Position numbers and translations under genes: made by a program. A stretch of 64,000 nt of DNA from Nonomuraea maritima. GTDB taxonomy: Bacteria > Actinomycetota > Actinomycetes > Streptosporangiales > Streptosporangiaceae. Location: contig NZ_FNFB01000011.1 of the NCBI RefSeq assembly GCF_900100395.1, positions 152,461 to 216,460 on the forward strand, read 5' to 3'. Each line of letters begins with the position of its first letter. Positions within the stretch are counted from its first letter, which is position 1. The notes beneath the pieces were generated by a model, which was not told the origin of the DNA, did not search any database, and saw only the letters and a list, made by a program, of their open reading frames with translations. Shown piece by piece: positions 25,497-34,258 of the stretch.

Positions 25497-26636
25497 TCAG
25501 ACCACCTCGAACAGCGCGGCCACGCCGAGCCCGCCGCCAACCGCGGCCGCGGCCAGGCCGAGCGTGCCCGGTGGAGTTTCTTCACGGACGAGGCCGCTGA
25601 ACAGCCGGGTCACCACGACCGCGCCGGACGCGCCCCACGGATGGCCGAGCGCCAGCGCCCCGCCGCCGGGACAGACCCGATCGGAGTCGGCCCCCAGCGG
25701 GTCGAGCCCCAGCGCGTCGGTGACGGCCAGCACCTGCGCCGCGAACGCCTCCACGATCTCCACCGCCGCCACCTGCTCCAAGCCCACGCCCGTACGCGCC
25801 AGCACCCGGCGGATCGCGGGCACCGGCCCCCACCCGGGCAGCTCGGGGTCGCAACCGACGACGGACCCGGCCACCAGCCGCAGGCCAGACAGGCCCCGGC
25901 GCAGGCGCTCCGGCACGACGGCCACCACCGCCGCGCCGTCACTGACCGGGGAGGAATTTCCGGCCGTCACTGTACCTCCTGCCACGAACGCCGCAGGCAG
26001 CCGGGCCAGGGACGCCTCCCGCAGCGGGCGCGGACGCTGGTCGTCCACCCGCCCGCCGACCGGCACGACCTCCTTCGCGAACCGGCCCGCCGCGCGGGCG
26101 GCCAGGGCCCGCTCATGGCTGCGGCGCGCGTAGGCGTCCTGGCGTTCCCGCTCCACGCCGTACGCGGCCGCGAGCGCTTCGGCGGCGGGCCCCATGTCCG
26201 GGTCGGGGTGGCCGGCGGGAGCGAACGGCGCCCGCGCGTACGGGACGTCGGCGCCGCGGGGCGTGCGCAGCGGCGCGGTCGAGGCGCTCTCGGCGCCTCC
26301 GGCGAGCACCAGGTCGGCCTCCCCCGCGCGCACCGCCTGCGCGGCCACCAGGATCGCGGCCAGGCCGCTGCCGCACTGGCGGTCGACGGTGAGACCGGGC
26401 ACCTCGTGCCCCAGCCCGGCGGCCAGCGCCGACACCCGGGCCACGTTGCCACCAGGGCCCATGCAGTTGCCGAGCACCACGTCCTCGACGCGGCCGTCCA
26501 CGTCACCGGCCACATCACCGGCCACGGCCGCGATCACGGGCGCGGCCAGCTGGTCGACCGTCAGCTCCTTGAACGCGTGGCCCGCCGTGCCGATGGGGGT
26601 GCGCCGCGCCGCGACCACGACGGGGGTGTCTCGCAT
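25497..26636 (-). CDS. Thiolase-like protein of biotin operon (YhfS-type)
   Basis: A 379-residue thiolase fold. The acyl-accepting Cys is present in LTVDRQCGSGLAA (C88), and the His in ALGHPWGASGA. Two other active-site positions differ: the usual NEAFA Asn is Val (EIVEAFAAQ), and the C-terminal C-x-GGG Cys is Ala (AAAVGGGLG). Classical thiolysis or Claisen chemistry may therefore be altered. Bacillus yhfS-yhfT-yhfU has the same trio (thiolase, acyl-CoA ligase, BioY) and has been linked to biotin precursor supply by genome context. ATG 26636 with GAGGA upstream is preferred to 26669. Confidence 0.83.
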   Translation of the reverse strand: MRDTPVVVAARRTPIGTAGHAFKELTVDQLAAPVIAAVAGDVAGDVDGRVEDVVLGNCMGPGGNVARVSALAAGLGHEVPGLTVDRQCGSGLAAILVAAQAVRAGEADLVLAGGAESASTAPLRTPRGADVPYARAPFAPAGHPDPDMGPAAEALAAAYGVERERQDAYARRSHERALAARAAGRFAKEVVPVGGRVDDQRPRPLREASLARLPAAFVAGGTVTAGNSSPVSDGAAVVAVVPERLRRGLSGLRLVAGSVVGCDPELPGWGPVPAIRRVLARTGVGLEQVAAVEIVEAFAAQVLAVTDALGLDPLGADSDRVCPGGGALALGHPWGASGAVVVTRLFSGLVREETPPGTLGLAAAAVGGGLGVAALFEVV

Positions 26637-26670
26637 GTCAGTCCTCGGAGGTTCGATGGGGGCGGGCATG

Positions 26671-28032
26671 TCAGTTCAGCCGCCGGATACCGGGATCGCC
26701 GCTCGCCAGCCGGGCCGCGAGCAGGGCGCGGGCAGGCTTGCCGGTCGGGGTGCGCGGCAGGCTCGGCACGGCGTACCAGAGGCGGGGCCGCTGCGCCGCG
26801 TCCAGGCCGTTCCTGGCGGTCGCCTCCAGCAGCGCACGGGACGGCACGCCTTCGACGACCGCCGTGACCACGGCCCCCAGCGAGGGGTGTGGCGAGCCGA
26901 CCACCACGACGTCGCCGACGCCGGGCACCTGCCGCAGCACCGCCTCGACGTCCTCGGGAACGACGGTGGCGCCGCCCGTCTGGATCGCTCCGTCGCCGCG
27001 CCCGCGGACCCGCAGCACCTCCCCCAGCCGATACGGCTCCGCGACGTCGCCCACGGTCGCCCAGCCGTCGGGGTCGCGCCGCAGCGGTCCTGCCGCGCCG
27101 CCGAGGTAGCCCTCGGCCAGCCACGGCGACCGTACCCACACGGCTCCGAGCGCGGAGCCCGGCTCGGGGCGTACCTCGATCTCCACCCCGGGGAAGGGAC
27201 GCAGCCCGTCGCCGTCGACGTCCACGGCGACGAACGACAGCTCGGTCGCCCCGTAGTAGGCGAGCGTGTGCACCCCGGCGCGGGCCGCCGCGGCCCGGAC
27301 GCCCGGGTCGAGCGCGGCCCCGCCGACCACGGCCGCGCGCAGCCGGGAGCCGGGATGGCCGAGCATGTCGGCCAGCTGTCCTGGCACCACGTGCACGACG
27401 GTCGCCCTGGACACGTACGAGGCCAGCGCCGCCCGCGTGGGCGGGCGGCCCGGCACGAGAGCGGTCGCCCCGGCGGCGAGGGTGTGCATCGCGGCGAAGG
27501 AGTACAGGGACGACGCGAGCGGGCCAGGTACCAGCACCACGTCGTCGGCCCCGATCCCGGCCAGGTCGCTGAGGTGCGGGAACGACGCCGTCCACGAGGC
27601 ACGGCGGCGGACGATCGCGCGCGGCCGGCCGGTGCTGCCAGAGCTGAAGCAGGCCCACGCCAGGTCGTCGGGCCCCGTCTTCCGCCGCACTTCGGGACCG
27701 GCCGCGTACGGCAGCGACTCGCCGAGGAACGTCAGCGGACCGGCCGGGCCGCTGACCTGCGACCAGCGTTCGTGGCTCCAGGACGGGTCACCGACGACCG
27801 GGGTCGCCCCGGCCAGGTCGGCCGCCAGCGCGGTGGCGATGAACTCGACCGGGTCGGCCGGACCGACGGCCACCAGTGAGCTGGGGCCGACCCCCTGGTC
27901 GCGCAGGTGCCGGGCGGCACCGTTGATCTTGCGGGCGAGCTCGGCGTAGGTCAGCTCGCCGCCTGGGCCGCACACCGCGAGCTTGGAGGGCTGCTCGACG
28001 GCGTGCCGCAGGACGTGGGGAACGACGGGCAT
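26671..28032 (-). CDS. AMP-forming acyl-CoA ligase (YhfT-type)
   Basis: A 453-residue adenylate-forming enzyme, short for the family. It has the P-loop CFSSGSTGRPRAIVRR, the YYGATE motif (LAYYGATELSF), the adenylate-binding Asp in WATVGDVAEPY, the hinge VRGRGDGAIQTGG, and the catalytic Lys in RTPTGKPARALL. It activates a fatty or dicarboxylic acid to its CoA ester. Next to bioY and a thiolase-like gene, pimelate or a related biotin precursor is a reasonable but unproven substrate. ATG 28032 follows AGGAGCG and lies 7 bases after the bioY stop. Confidence 0.88.
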   Translation of the reverse strand: MPVVPHVLRHAVEQPSKLAVCGPGGELTYAELARKINGAARHLRDQGVGPSSLVAVGPADPVEFIATALAADLAGATPVVGDPSWSHERWSQVSGPAGPLTFLGESLPYAAGPEVRRKTGPDDLAWACFSSGSTGRPRAIVRRRASWTASFPHLSDLAGIGADDVVLVPGPLASSLYSFAAMHTLAAGATALVPGRPPTRAALASYVSRATVVHVVPGQLADMLGHPGSRLRAAVVGGAALDPGVRAAAARAGVHTLAYYGATELSFVAVDVDGDGLRPFPGVEIEVRPEPGSALGAVWVRSPWLAEGYLGGAAGPLRRDPDGWATVGDVAEPYRLGEVLRVRGRGDGAIQTGGATVVPEDVEAVLRQVPGVGDVVVVGSPHPSLGAVVTAVVEGVPSRALLEATARNGLDAAQRPRLWYAVPSLPRTPTGKPARALLAARLASGDPGIRRLN

Positions 28033-28039
28033 CGAGCGG

Positions 28040-28648
28040 TCAACGCTCCTTCGCCGACCGCACCCGCTCCAGGTGCACGGCCGGAACGGCGTCGGGGTAG
28101 GCGCGCTGGGTGCCACGGACGACGATGGCGGCCACCACCGCCTTGATCAGGTCGCCCGGCACGAAGGCGAGGGTCAGCCAGGCCGCCGTGCCGAGCGGGA
28201 CACCGGTGACGAGCGCCTGCACCGGGATGCCGAACAGGTAGACCACGCCGGCGCCGCCCGCCAGGCACGCCAGCACGAGCCGGCCGAGACTCGGATTGCG
28301 GCCCGCGCGCTCGACGAGCCAGCCGGTCACGGCCGCGCCGGGGATCCAGCCGAGGAGGAAGCCTGTCGACGGGGCGGCGAACACTGCGAGCCCGCCTCGC
28401 CCGCCGGACAGCAGCGGCAGCCCGGCAGCCACCAGGACGAGCAGCACGACGACGGCCAGCGCGGCCCGCCACGTGCCGAGGACCGCGCCCGCCAGCATGA
28501 TGCCCAGCGTCTGCAACGTGATGGGGACGGCGTTGCCGAAGACGTTCAGAGCACCGGGAAGGCCGAGGACGGCGATGACCGCGGCGAACACCGCGACTCG
28601 TGCCAGGTCACCCGTGGGGAAACTGCGTCGCTTGTCTTCTTTGCTCAT
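28040..28648 (-). CDS. bioY: Biotin transporter substrate-binding protein BioY
   Basis: A 202-residue membrane S-component with about six hydrophobic segments. It carries BioY hallmarks: PGALNVFGNAVPITLQTLGIMLAGAVLG, GRGGLAVFAAPSTGFLLGW, and FVPGDLIKAVVAA. It binds biotin and docks on BioM/BioN. It heads the operon bioY-ligase-thiolase-bioM-bioN, so the biotin-responsive control should be upstream. I see no clear BirA or BioQ palindrome there. ATG 28648 is preferred over 28675. Confidence 0.92.
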   Translation of the reverse strand: MSKEDKRRSFPTGDLARVAVFAAVIAVLGLPGALNVFGNAVPITLQTLGIMLAGAVLGTWRAALAVVVLLVLVAAGLPLLSGGRGGLAVFAAPSTGFLLGWIPGAAVTGWLVERAGRNPSLGRLVLACLAGGAGVVYLFGIPVQALVTGVPLGTAAWLTLAFVPGDLIKAVVAAIVVRGTQRAYPDAVPAVHLERVRSAKER

Positions 28649-28742
28649 GGTTCGATCCCACACCAGAACGGACAACGGACGGCATGGAGGTATCCCACAA
28701 CAATCCCGTCCATCCTCTGCGAGCGATCGATACCCGGCGGGG

Positions 28743-29264
28743 TCACCGCGCGAGGCGTTTGTAGAAGAAGCTGCAGTCCAGCAGCGTGCCGTCCGGCGCG
28801 CCGGCGTACGCGGGCACGATGCCGTAGCGGATCCAGCCGCCCGTCAGGTAGACGTGCTCGGCGGTGCTGCCCGTCTCGGTGTCGAGCATGAGCAGCTCGA
28901 TCCCGGCCTCGCGGGCGGCCCGCTCGGCCTCGGCCAGCAGGGCCCGTCCGAGGCCCCGGCCGCGGGCCGAACGGTGGACCAGCAGCTTGACGAGCTCGGC
29001 CCGATGCCGCGAGTTGGGTTTGTCGGCGAGCAACAAACTGACGGTGCCGAGCAGGGCGCCGCCGGCGTGGCACCCCCACACCAGGTGCGCGCTGTCCGCC
29101 ACGGCCGCCGCGCGCCCCTTCCACCAGGCGGCGGCGTCCTCGCGGCCGAACGGCGTCACGAACCCGACGGACGCGCCGCCTTCCACTGCGTCCACCAGCA
29201 GGTCGGCCAGCTCCTCCAGGCGGGAGCCGAACTCGGCCGCGGACAGGCGCTCGATGGTGTGCAC
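28743..29264 (-). CDS. GNAT family N-acetyltransferase
   Basis: A 173-residue GNAT enzyme. The acetyl-CoA loop is RSARGRGLGRALLAEAERAA, preceded by the strand AELVKLLVH and followed by LLMLDTETGSTAEHVY. GTG 29264 is chosen because GGAGG ends five bases before it and the longer frame lacks homology. The substrate cannot be told. It is downstream of, and on the same strand as, the DDN-hemerythrin gene. Confidence 0.85.
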   Translation of the reverse strand: MHTIERLSAAEFGSRLEELADLLVDAVEGGASVGFVTPFGREDAAAWWKGRAAAVADSAHLVWGCHAGGALLGTVSLLLADKPNSRHRAELVKLLVHRSARGRGLGRALLAEAERAAREAGIELLMLDTETGSTAEHVYLTGGWIRYGIVPAYAGAPDGTLLDCSFFYKRLAR

Positions 29265-29362
29265 GCTTTCCTCCAGGGGGCTCGGGACGGCGGCGAGCGC
29301 CCCTGGCGGGCCGTCGCTCCCCGGCCGGGGAACAAGCGTAGGACCAATCCTGGCGTGCGCGC

Positions 29363-30184
29363 TCAGCCGAGCAACGGGACGAGGTTTTTCTCCTCGTACT
29401 CGAGGTGGGCCTCCAGCTCGCGGGTGAGCCGCTCCACCTCCTCCGACAGCGTCCGCTGCTCGACCCGGTCGTCCGCGAGCAGCGCCTGCAGCTCGCCGAG
29501 CAGCCGGGCGACGGTCTCGTGCTCGGCGCGCAGCTGCCGCATCACCGGGGCCAGCTCGGGATAGCGCCCCTCCAGCGCGGGGAACATGAAGCCGTCCTCG
29601 CGCTCGTGGTGCACGTGCAGCCCCTGGCACAGGGTCAGGCAGTTGACCCGCAGCTGCGCCCCCAGGCGCGGCCCCGACCTGGCCACCTCGGCGCGGATCA
29701 GCTCCAGCGCCAGCCGGAACGCGTCGTGCAGGGCGACCAGCGCGGCGCCCAGCGAGCCGCCCGCGGGCGGCCCCTCGTCGATCGGCAGCAGCGCCACCAC
29801 CGGCAGCAGCCGTCCCGAGCGGGCCTGGTAGTCGCCCCATCCGGGGTCGAACTCGACGGCGCGGGCGAACATCCGCTCGCGTTCGTCCCCCTCCAGCACG
29901 ACCACGTCGGCCCGGTAGGTCAGAACCCCGGTCTCCACCGTGACCTGGGGGTTGGCCAGCACGTTGCGGTACCACTGCGGATGCTTCGGAGCGCCCCCGG
30001 CCGAGGCGATGACCAGGAGGCGGTCGCCGTCGGGCAGGTAGCCGAGCGGCGTCGTGTGCGGCGCGCCGGTACGGGCGCCGGTGGTCGTCAACAGGAGCAG
30101 CCGGCCGCCGGCGAAGACGCCGCCGACGCGGCCCTTGTTGGCGCGGAACTCCTCGATGATCTGGCGGTTGAAGTCAACAGGCAT
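29363..30184 (-). CDS. DDN-type (F420/flavin) oxidoreductase fused to hemerythrin domain
   Basis: A 273-residue two-domain protein. Residues 1-140 are a deazaflavin-dependent nitroreductase (DDN) fold: LLLLTTTGARTGAPHTTPLGY, GDRLLVIASAGGAPKHPQWYRNVLANPQV, and FDPGWGDYQARSGR. Residues 150-273 are a hemerythrin four-helix domain with His/Glu ligands in ALHDAFRLAL, GLHVHHEREDGFMFP, AEHETVARLL and HLEYEEKNLVPLLG. The first domain binds F420 or flavin and the second a di-iron site, so O2 or NO detoxification or sensing by F420H2 is a reasonable inference. Confidence 0.88.
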   Translation of the reverse strand: MPVDFNRQIIEEFRANKGRVGGVFAGGRLLLLTTTGARTGAPHTTPLGYLPDGDRLLVIASAGGAPKHPQWYRNVLANPQVTVETGVLTYRADVVVLEGDERERMFARAVEFDPGWGDYQARSGRLLPVVALLPIDEGPPAGGSLGAALVALHDAFRLALELIRAEVARSGPRLGAQLRVNCLTLCQGLHVHHEREDGFMFPALEGRYPELAPVMRQLRAEHETVARLLGELQALLADDRVEQRTLSEEVERLTRELEAHLEYEEKNLVPLLG

Positions 30185-30432
30185 GCTGAATACGGCTCCA
30201 GACAGGAAGGTGTCGATGACATGGGAGAGCCCGCGCGAGCATGCCGGTACGGCGAAGAGCGCTTCAGAGCATGGGACGACGCGCGGGAGCTACGTGCTCA
30301 GGCACGACCGGTGTAGGTGGCCACGGCGTCATCCCCTTGAAGAAAGGCGCCTCCATGCCACCCCCGTACTCGCGGGCGGCGACACGCGACGCGACCCTAA
30401 TTACACGTGCCACCGACGATCACGTCAACCCC

Positions 30433-30463
30433 TTGACCTTGACGCGGCGGCACGGTCTTTACT
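30433..30463 (+). promoter_or_regulatory. MerR-type promoter with 19-base spacer
   Basis: TTGACC (30433-30438) and TTTACT (30458-30463) are separated by 19 bases, the long spacer typical of MerR-controlled promoters. Between them is a dyad, ACCTTG (30436-30441) and CACGGT (30451-30456), with 5 of 6 positions symmetric. The ATG of the MerR gene is 6 bases after the -10 box, so the transcript is probably leaderless and autoregulated. Confidence 0.6.
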
Positions 30464-30469
30464 GGGGGC

Positions 30470-31207
30470 ATGCGGATCGGAGAGCTCGCCGCGCTGCTCG
30501 GAGTGTCCACCCGTACGGTGCGCTACTACCACCACCAGGGTGTCCTGCCCGAGCCGCGGCGCCTGACCAACGGCTACCGCGAGTACGGCATGCGCGACGC
30601 CATCGCGCTCGCCCGCGTCCGCCGGCTGGTCGCGCTCGGCCTGAGCCTCGACGAGGCCCGCGACGTCATCGCCGACGACCGTTCGAGGGAACTGCCGGAG
30701 ATCCTCGCCGAGATCGACGCCGACCTCGCCCGGCAGGAGCACGAGATCCGGCTGCGCCGCGCCCGGCTCGCCGAGGTCCTGCGGCGCGCCGAGGACGGCA
30801 CGCTCGGCCCCGACGACACCGCCTCCCCCGCGCTGCTGCAGTTCCTGCGGCTGGTGGACGTCCCCGCCTCCGAGTCGGCGGCGTGGGACCGCGACATGCT
30901 CATGCTGATGGACACTGTCGCCACCGACCCCGCGACGACCTGGGCCGCCGAGATGAACGCCGATCCCGAGCCGGCACACGAGTTCTACCGCCGCCTCGAC
31001 GAGCTCGCCGACGCCGACCCCGGCGACCCGAGGGTGACGCCGCTCGCCAGGCTCGTCGCCGACTTCGGCGTGCAGCACCTGCCGGTGGGCGTCGACCCCG
31101 GAGGCCCCGGCTGGGACCCCCAGGCCGTCGAGCCGTTCCTCGACGAGCTCGCGCCCGCCCAGGCCGAGGTCATCCGGCAGGCGGTCCGCATGATCGGTGG
31201 GCGCTAG
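30470..31207 (+). CDS. MerR family regulator
   Basis: A 245-residue MerR protein. The N-terminal winged helix is classic (MRIGELAALLGVSTRTVRYYHHQGVLPEPRR and GYREYGMRDAIALARVRRL), followed by a coiled helix of ~50 residues. A ~120-residue C-terminal domain of unknown ligand resembles those of multidrug- or antibiotic-responsive MerR proteins. Its promoter has the 19-base spacer. Its stop overlaps the stop of the convergent VOC gene by two bases. Confidence 0.88.
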   Translation: MRIGELAALLGVSTRTVRYYHHQGVLPEPRRLTNGYREYGMRDAIALARVRRLVALGLSLDEARDVIADDRSRELPEILAEIDADLARQEHEIRLRRARLAEVLRRAEDGTLGPDDTASPALLQFLRLVDVPASESAAWDRDMLMLMDTVATDPATTWAAEMNADPEPAHEFYRRLDELADADPGDPRVTPLARLVADFGVQHLPVGVDPGGPGWDPQAVEPFLDELAPAQAEVIRQAVRMIGGR

Positions 31208-31683
31208 TCGAGGCAGAACTCGTTGCCTTCCGGGTCGGTCATCACGATGAAGCCGGCGCTCAGCGGAGGCGCGGGCTCGTGCCGGCGTACCCGGGTCGCT
31301 CCCAGCGCGACGAGGCGCGCGCACTCGGCTTCCAGCGCCGCCATCCGCTCCTCGCCCCGCAGGCCGGGAGCGGCACGAATGTCGAGGTGGACGCGGTTCT
31401 TGGCGACCTTGTCCTCCGGCACCCGCTGGAAGAACAGCCGCGGGCCGTGCCCGTGCGGGTCCTCGACCGCGGAGCTCGCGTTGCGCTGCTCCTCCGGCAC
31501 ACCGGCCCGCGCCAGGAACTCGTCCCACGCGGCCAGCGGGTCCGCGCCTTCGGGCAGGTCGGCCCCTGGCGGAGCGGGGTGGACGTAGCCGAGCGCGTCG
31601 CGCCAGAAGCACGACAGCGCCCGCGGGTCGTGCGCGTCGAAGGTGATCTGAAGGTGGCGGCTGCTCGCGGTGTGATCGTTCAT
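31204..31683 (-). CDS. VOC (glyoxalase-like) protein
   Basis: A 159-residue glyoxalase-like protein: HLQITFDAHDPRALSCFWRDALGY at the start, PRLFFQRVPEDKVAKNRVHLDI in the centre, and GFIVMTDPEGNEFCLD at the C-terminus. The fold serves metal-dependent lyases, dioxygenases or drug-binding proteins. The substrate is unknown. ATG 31683 is the start of the homologous region. It is divergent from the WYL regulator 61 bases away, which may control it. Confidence 0.87.
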   Translation of the reverse strand: MNDHTASSRHLQITFDAHDPRALSCFWRDALGYVHPAPPGADLPEGADPLAAWDEFLARAGVPEEQRNASSAVEDPHGHGPRLFFQRVPEDKVAKNRVHLDIRAAPGLRGEERMAALEAECARLVALGATRVRRHEPAPPLSAGFIVMTDPEGNEFCLD

Positions 31684-31744
31684 GCGGCCACTCTGACCCC
31701 ACAAGCGGACAGGATCGGTCCGCCATCTGGCTAGGGTGGACGGC

Positions 31745-32695
31745 ATGAGCGCCGACGAGCGGGGCACGACGGAGCGGGTGCTCACCCTGCTCGGGCTGCT
31801 GCAGCAGCGCCGGGTCTGGAGCGGCCCCGATCTCGCCGACCGGCTCGGGGTCACGCCCCGCACGGTACGGCGCGACGTCGAGCGGCTGCGCGCGCTCGGC
31901 TACCCCGTGCACGCCACGTACGGAGCCGGGGGCGGCTACCGGCTCGGCCCGGGGCAGGACCTGCCGCCGCTGCTCCTCGACGATGAGGAGGCCATCGCGA
32001 CCGCCGTCGCGCTGCTGGACGGCGCGGCCGGCAGCGCGGGCGACGCGGCGCTGCGCGCCCTGACGAAACTCGACCAGGTGCTGCCCGCCCGCTTGCGCCA
32101 CGAGGTACGGGCCCTGACCGGCTCGGTGGAGTCCTTCGGCGGCGGCCGTACGCCGGTCGACGCCGAAGCGTTCATCACGCTGGCCCGAGCCTGCCGCGAC
32201 GAGGTCGAGGCCGGGTTCGACTACCCGTCAGCGGGTGCGGCGCGGCGACGGCGGGTCGAGCCGTACCGGCTGGTCGCCTCCGACCGGCGCTGGTACCTGC
32301 TCGCCTATGACGTCGACCGCGACGACTGGCGCACCTTCCGCGTCGACCGCATGACCGCAGTCGCGGCACGTACCTGGCGGTTCCGCCCGCGGCCGATGCC
32401 GGACGCGGCGGCGTACGTGCAGGAGAGCGTGGCCAGCCGCCCCTACCGGCACCAGGCCCGCTTCCTCGTGCACGCCCCGGCCGAAACCGTACGCGCGCAG
32501 GTGCCCGCCTCGGCCGTGGTCGTCCGGCCACGCGGCGCCGAGAGGTGCGAGGTGCTCACCGGCGCCGACAGCCTCGACTTCGTGCTCATGCACGTCCTGC
32601 TCCTCGGCCACGCCTTCGAGGCACTCGACCCACCCGGCCTCGCCGACCGCTGCCGCGCTCTGGCGAACCGCCTGCTGTCAGCCGTCCCCGACTGA
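31745..32695 (+). CDS. WYL domain transcriptional regulator
   Basis: A 316-residue regulator. The N-terminal helix-turn-helix reads VWSGPDLADRLGVTPRTVRRDVERLRALGYPV, then a GAGGGYRL wing. The central WYL domain contains RRVEPYRLVASDRRWYLLAYDVDRDDWRTFRVDRM, followed by a WCX C-terminal part. The WYL fold binds nucleotides or nucleic acids in other systems. Here it most likely senses a ligand and controls itself and the VOC gene. A TAGGGT -10-like box sits 9 bases before ATG 31745. Confidence 0.9.
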   Translation: MSADERGTTERVLTLLGLLQQRRVWSGPDLADRLGVTPRTVRRDVERLRALGYPVHATYGAGGGYRLGPGQDLPPLLLDDEEAIATAVALLDGAAGSAGDAALRALTKLDQVLPARLRHEVRALTGSVESFGGGRTPVDAEAFITLARACRDEVEAGFDYPSAGAARRRRVEPYRLVASDRRWYLLAYDVDRDDWRTFRVDRMTAVAARTWRFRPRPMPDAAAYVQESVASRPYRHQARFLVHAPAETVRAQVPASAVVVRPRGAERCEVLTGADSLDFVLMHVLLLGHAFEALDPPGLADRCRALANRLLSAVPD

Positions 32696-32724
32696 ACACC
32701 TCAACATGGTGTGGTCCGGCGGAA

Positions 32725-33567
32725 TCAGGAGCCCAGCGCCTTGCGGAGCAGTGCGGCGAATTCGGCGGGGTGCGTGCTGAGGCCCGTGTGCCCGCCGGGG
32801 AAGTGGACGAGCTCCGTGCCGAGCCGCTCGGCCAGGAAGGCAGCGGGACGGTAGGGCAGTTCACCGCGCGAGTCCGCGCCACCCGCGAGCACCAGCCGGT
32901 CCGACAGGGCCGCCAGGCGATCCACGTCCGGGGCGTAGGCCATGAAGCTCGGCACGATGCGCCCGAGGAAGTAGGGCATGTTCGCCATCGTCCGCTCGGC
33001 CCGAGCCGCCGCCTGGGGCGGCAGCTCGGTGACCGCCTGCGCGGTGACGGGCTCCTCGGCGCCCGGCCGTCTGAGGCCCGCCGCGAACTCGGCCACCGCG
33101 GGCATCAGCCCGTCCCGGCGGAACGTGTCCTGGACGCGGGCGAGCAGCGCGCGGTGCTCGGCGGCGTCCGGCAGTACCTCCACCACCGGCGGCTCGTGCG
33201 CCAGCACGCGTTCGATCCGCTCGGGGTGGGCGGTGAGCAGGTGCAGCGCGACGATCGCACCTGAGCTGCAGCCCGCCACGCGTGCGGGCGCGTCCGGGGA
33301 CAGCAGCTCCAGCAGCCGGACCGCGTCGTCGGCATGCTGCGCGACCTGCTGAGCGGCCTCGGGGTCGTCCAGCGGGCTGCGGGACATGCCGCGCGGGTCG
33401 TAGGAGACGACCGTGTGATCGGCGGCCAGGTCGTCGGCGATGCCGTCGTAGGAGGCGGCGTCGCCCGCGCCGCCGGGGATCAGCAGCAGGAGCGGGCCGC
33501 TGCCGCGCACCTCGTAGTGCAGGGTGGCGCCGTCCACGCGCAGGCGGCCGGTGGTCGGGGCGGTCAT
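32725..33567 (-). CDS. Alpha/beta hydrolase
   Basis: A 280-residue hydrolase: LLLLIPGGAGDAASYDGIADDLA, YDPRGMSRSP, the nucleophile elbow VAGCSSGAIVALHLL, the acid near LVLAGGADSRGE, and catalytic His in PGGHTGLSTHP. ATG 33567 is preceded by AAGGAG and overlaps the stop of the TetR gene (ATGA). Small-ester or lactone substrates are likely but unspecified. It is under control of the co-transcribed TetR. Confidence 0.87.
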   Translation of the reverse strand: MTAPTTGRLRVDGATLHYEVRGSGPLLLLIPGGAGDAASYDGIADDLAADHTVVSYDPRGMSRSPLDDPEAAQQVAQHADDAVRLLELLSPDAPARVAGCSSGAIVALHLLTAHPERIERVLAHEPPVVEVLPDAAEHRALLARVQDTFRRDGLMPAVAEFAAGLRRPGAEEPVTAQAVTELPPQAAARAERTMANMPYFLGRIVPSFMAYAPDVDRLAALSDRLVLAGGADSRGELPYRPAAFLAERLGTELVHFPGGHTGLSTHPAEFAALLRKALGS

Positions 33568-34157
33568 GAGGGGTCTCCTTCGCGGGGTGCGGGCCAGTGC
33601 TCCAGGGAGGTGTGCAGGGCGTCGAGGCAGCGGGTCCAGGAGGCCTCGGCCGGGCGCGCGTGCGCGAAACCGCCGGCGGCCTCCAGGCTGACGAAGCCAT
33701 GGAGCGTGCTGCGTACCAGCCGGACCGCGTCGGTCAGGTCGGGCTCGTCCAGCGCGTAGGCGCGCAGCATGCTGTACGTCAGCTCGATCGCGCGTCGCGG
33801 CCCTGGCGCGCGGGCCGCGAGCTCGGGATCGACCTGCGTCGGGATCTGCGTCGCGGTGTAGCGGCCAGGGTGGGCGTGGGCGTACGCCCGCCAGGCGTTC
33901 GCGAACGCCACCAGCGCGTCCTTGCCCGCCCGCCCGGTGGTGGCCTCGGCGATCCGGATGGTCTTCTCGTCCGCCGCCAGCAGCGCGATCCGCCCGCGCA
34001 GGTCCTCCAGGCCGCGGACGTGCACGTAAAGGCTCGCGTCCTTCACCCCGAGCCGGCGCGCCACCGCCGACATCGTCACGTGCTCGAGCCCGACCTCGTC
34101 CGCCAGTTCGGCGCCCGCGAGCGTCACCCGCTCCGCCGTCAACCCGGCCCGCGCCAT
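33564..34157 (-). CDS. TetR family regulator (WHG type)
   Basis: A 197-residue TetR repressor. The helix-turn-helix is HVTMSAVARRLGVKDASLYVHVRGLEDLR, and the C-terminal domain belongs to the WHG group (RLVRSTLHGFVSLEAAGGF). It is clearly related to the TetR at 36.3 kb (both begin MARAGLTAER), so the two are paralogues. ATG 34157 is preferred by comparison; GTG 34169 is possible. Its operon contains the alpha/beta hydrolase. Confidence 0.9.
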   Translation of the reverse strand: MARAGLTAERVTLAGAELADEVGLEHVTMSAVARRLGVKDASLYVHVRGLEDLRGRIALLAADEKTIRIAEATTGRAGKDALVAFANAWRAYAHAHPGRYTATQIPTQVDPELAARAPGPRRAIELTYSMLRAYALDEPDLTDAVRLVRSTLHGFVSLEAAGGFAHARPAEASWTRCLDALHTSLEHWPAPREGDPS

Positions 34158-34174
34158 ACGCGCACCCACCTTCT

Positions 34175-34211
34175 CCTAGGATCACTAAGCAAAACCTAAT
34201 AGGCCTAGGAT
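34175..34211. promoter_or_regulatory. Candidate TetR operator, repeated CCTAGGAT
   Basis: Two copies of CCTAGGAT (34175-34182 and 34204-34211) lie 29 bases apart just upstream of the TetR gene. Each contains the palindrome CCTAGG, and the sequence between is A/T rich. This is a probable promoter/operator for the TetR-hydrolase operon. Confidence 0.45.
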
Positions 34212-34258
34212 AGGGCCCGTGGGTGGCAGCGCGGACCGTGCGGCGTACGGGCCCCCGC

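Noticed and set aside
28649..28742. Biotin-responsive operator (BirA or BioQ) upstream of bioY
   Set aside because: I looked for a dyad such as TGAAC/GTTCA and found none convincing.
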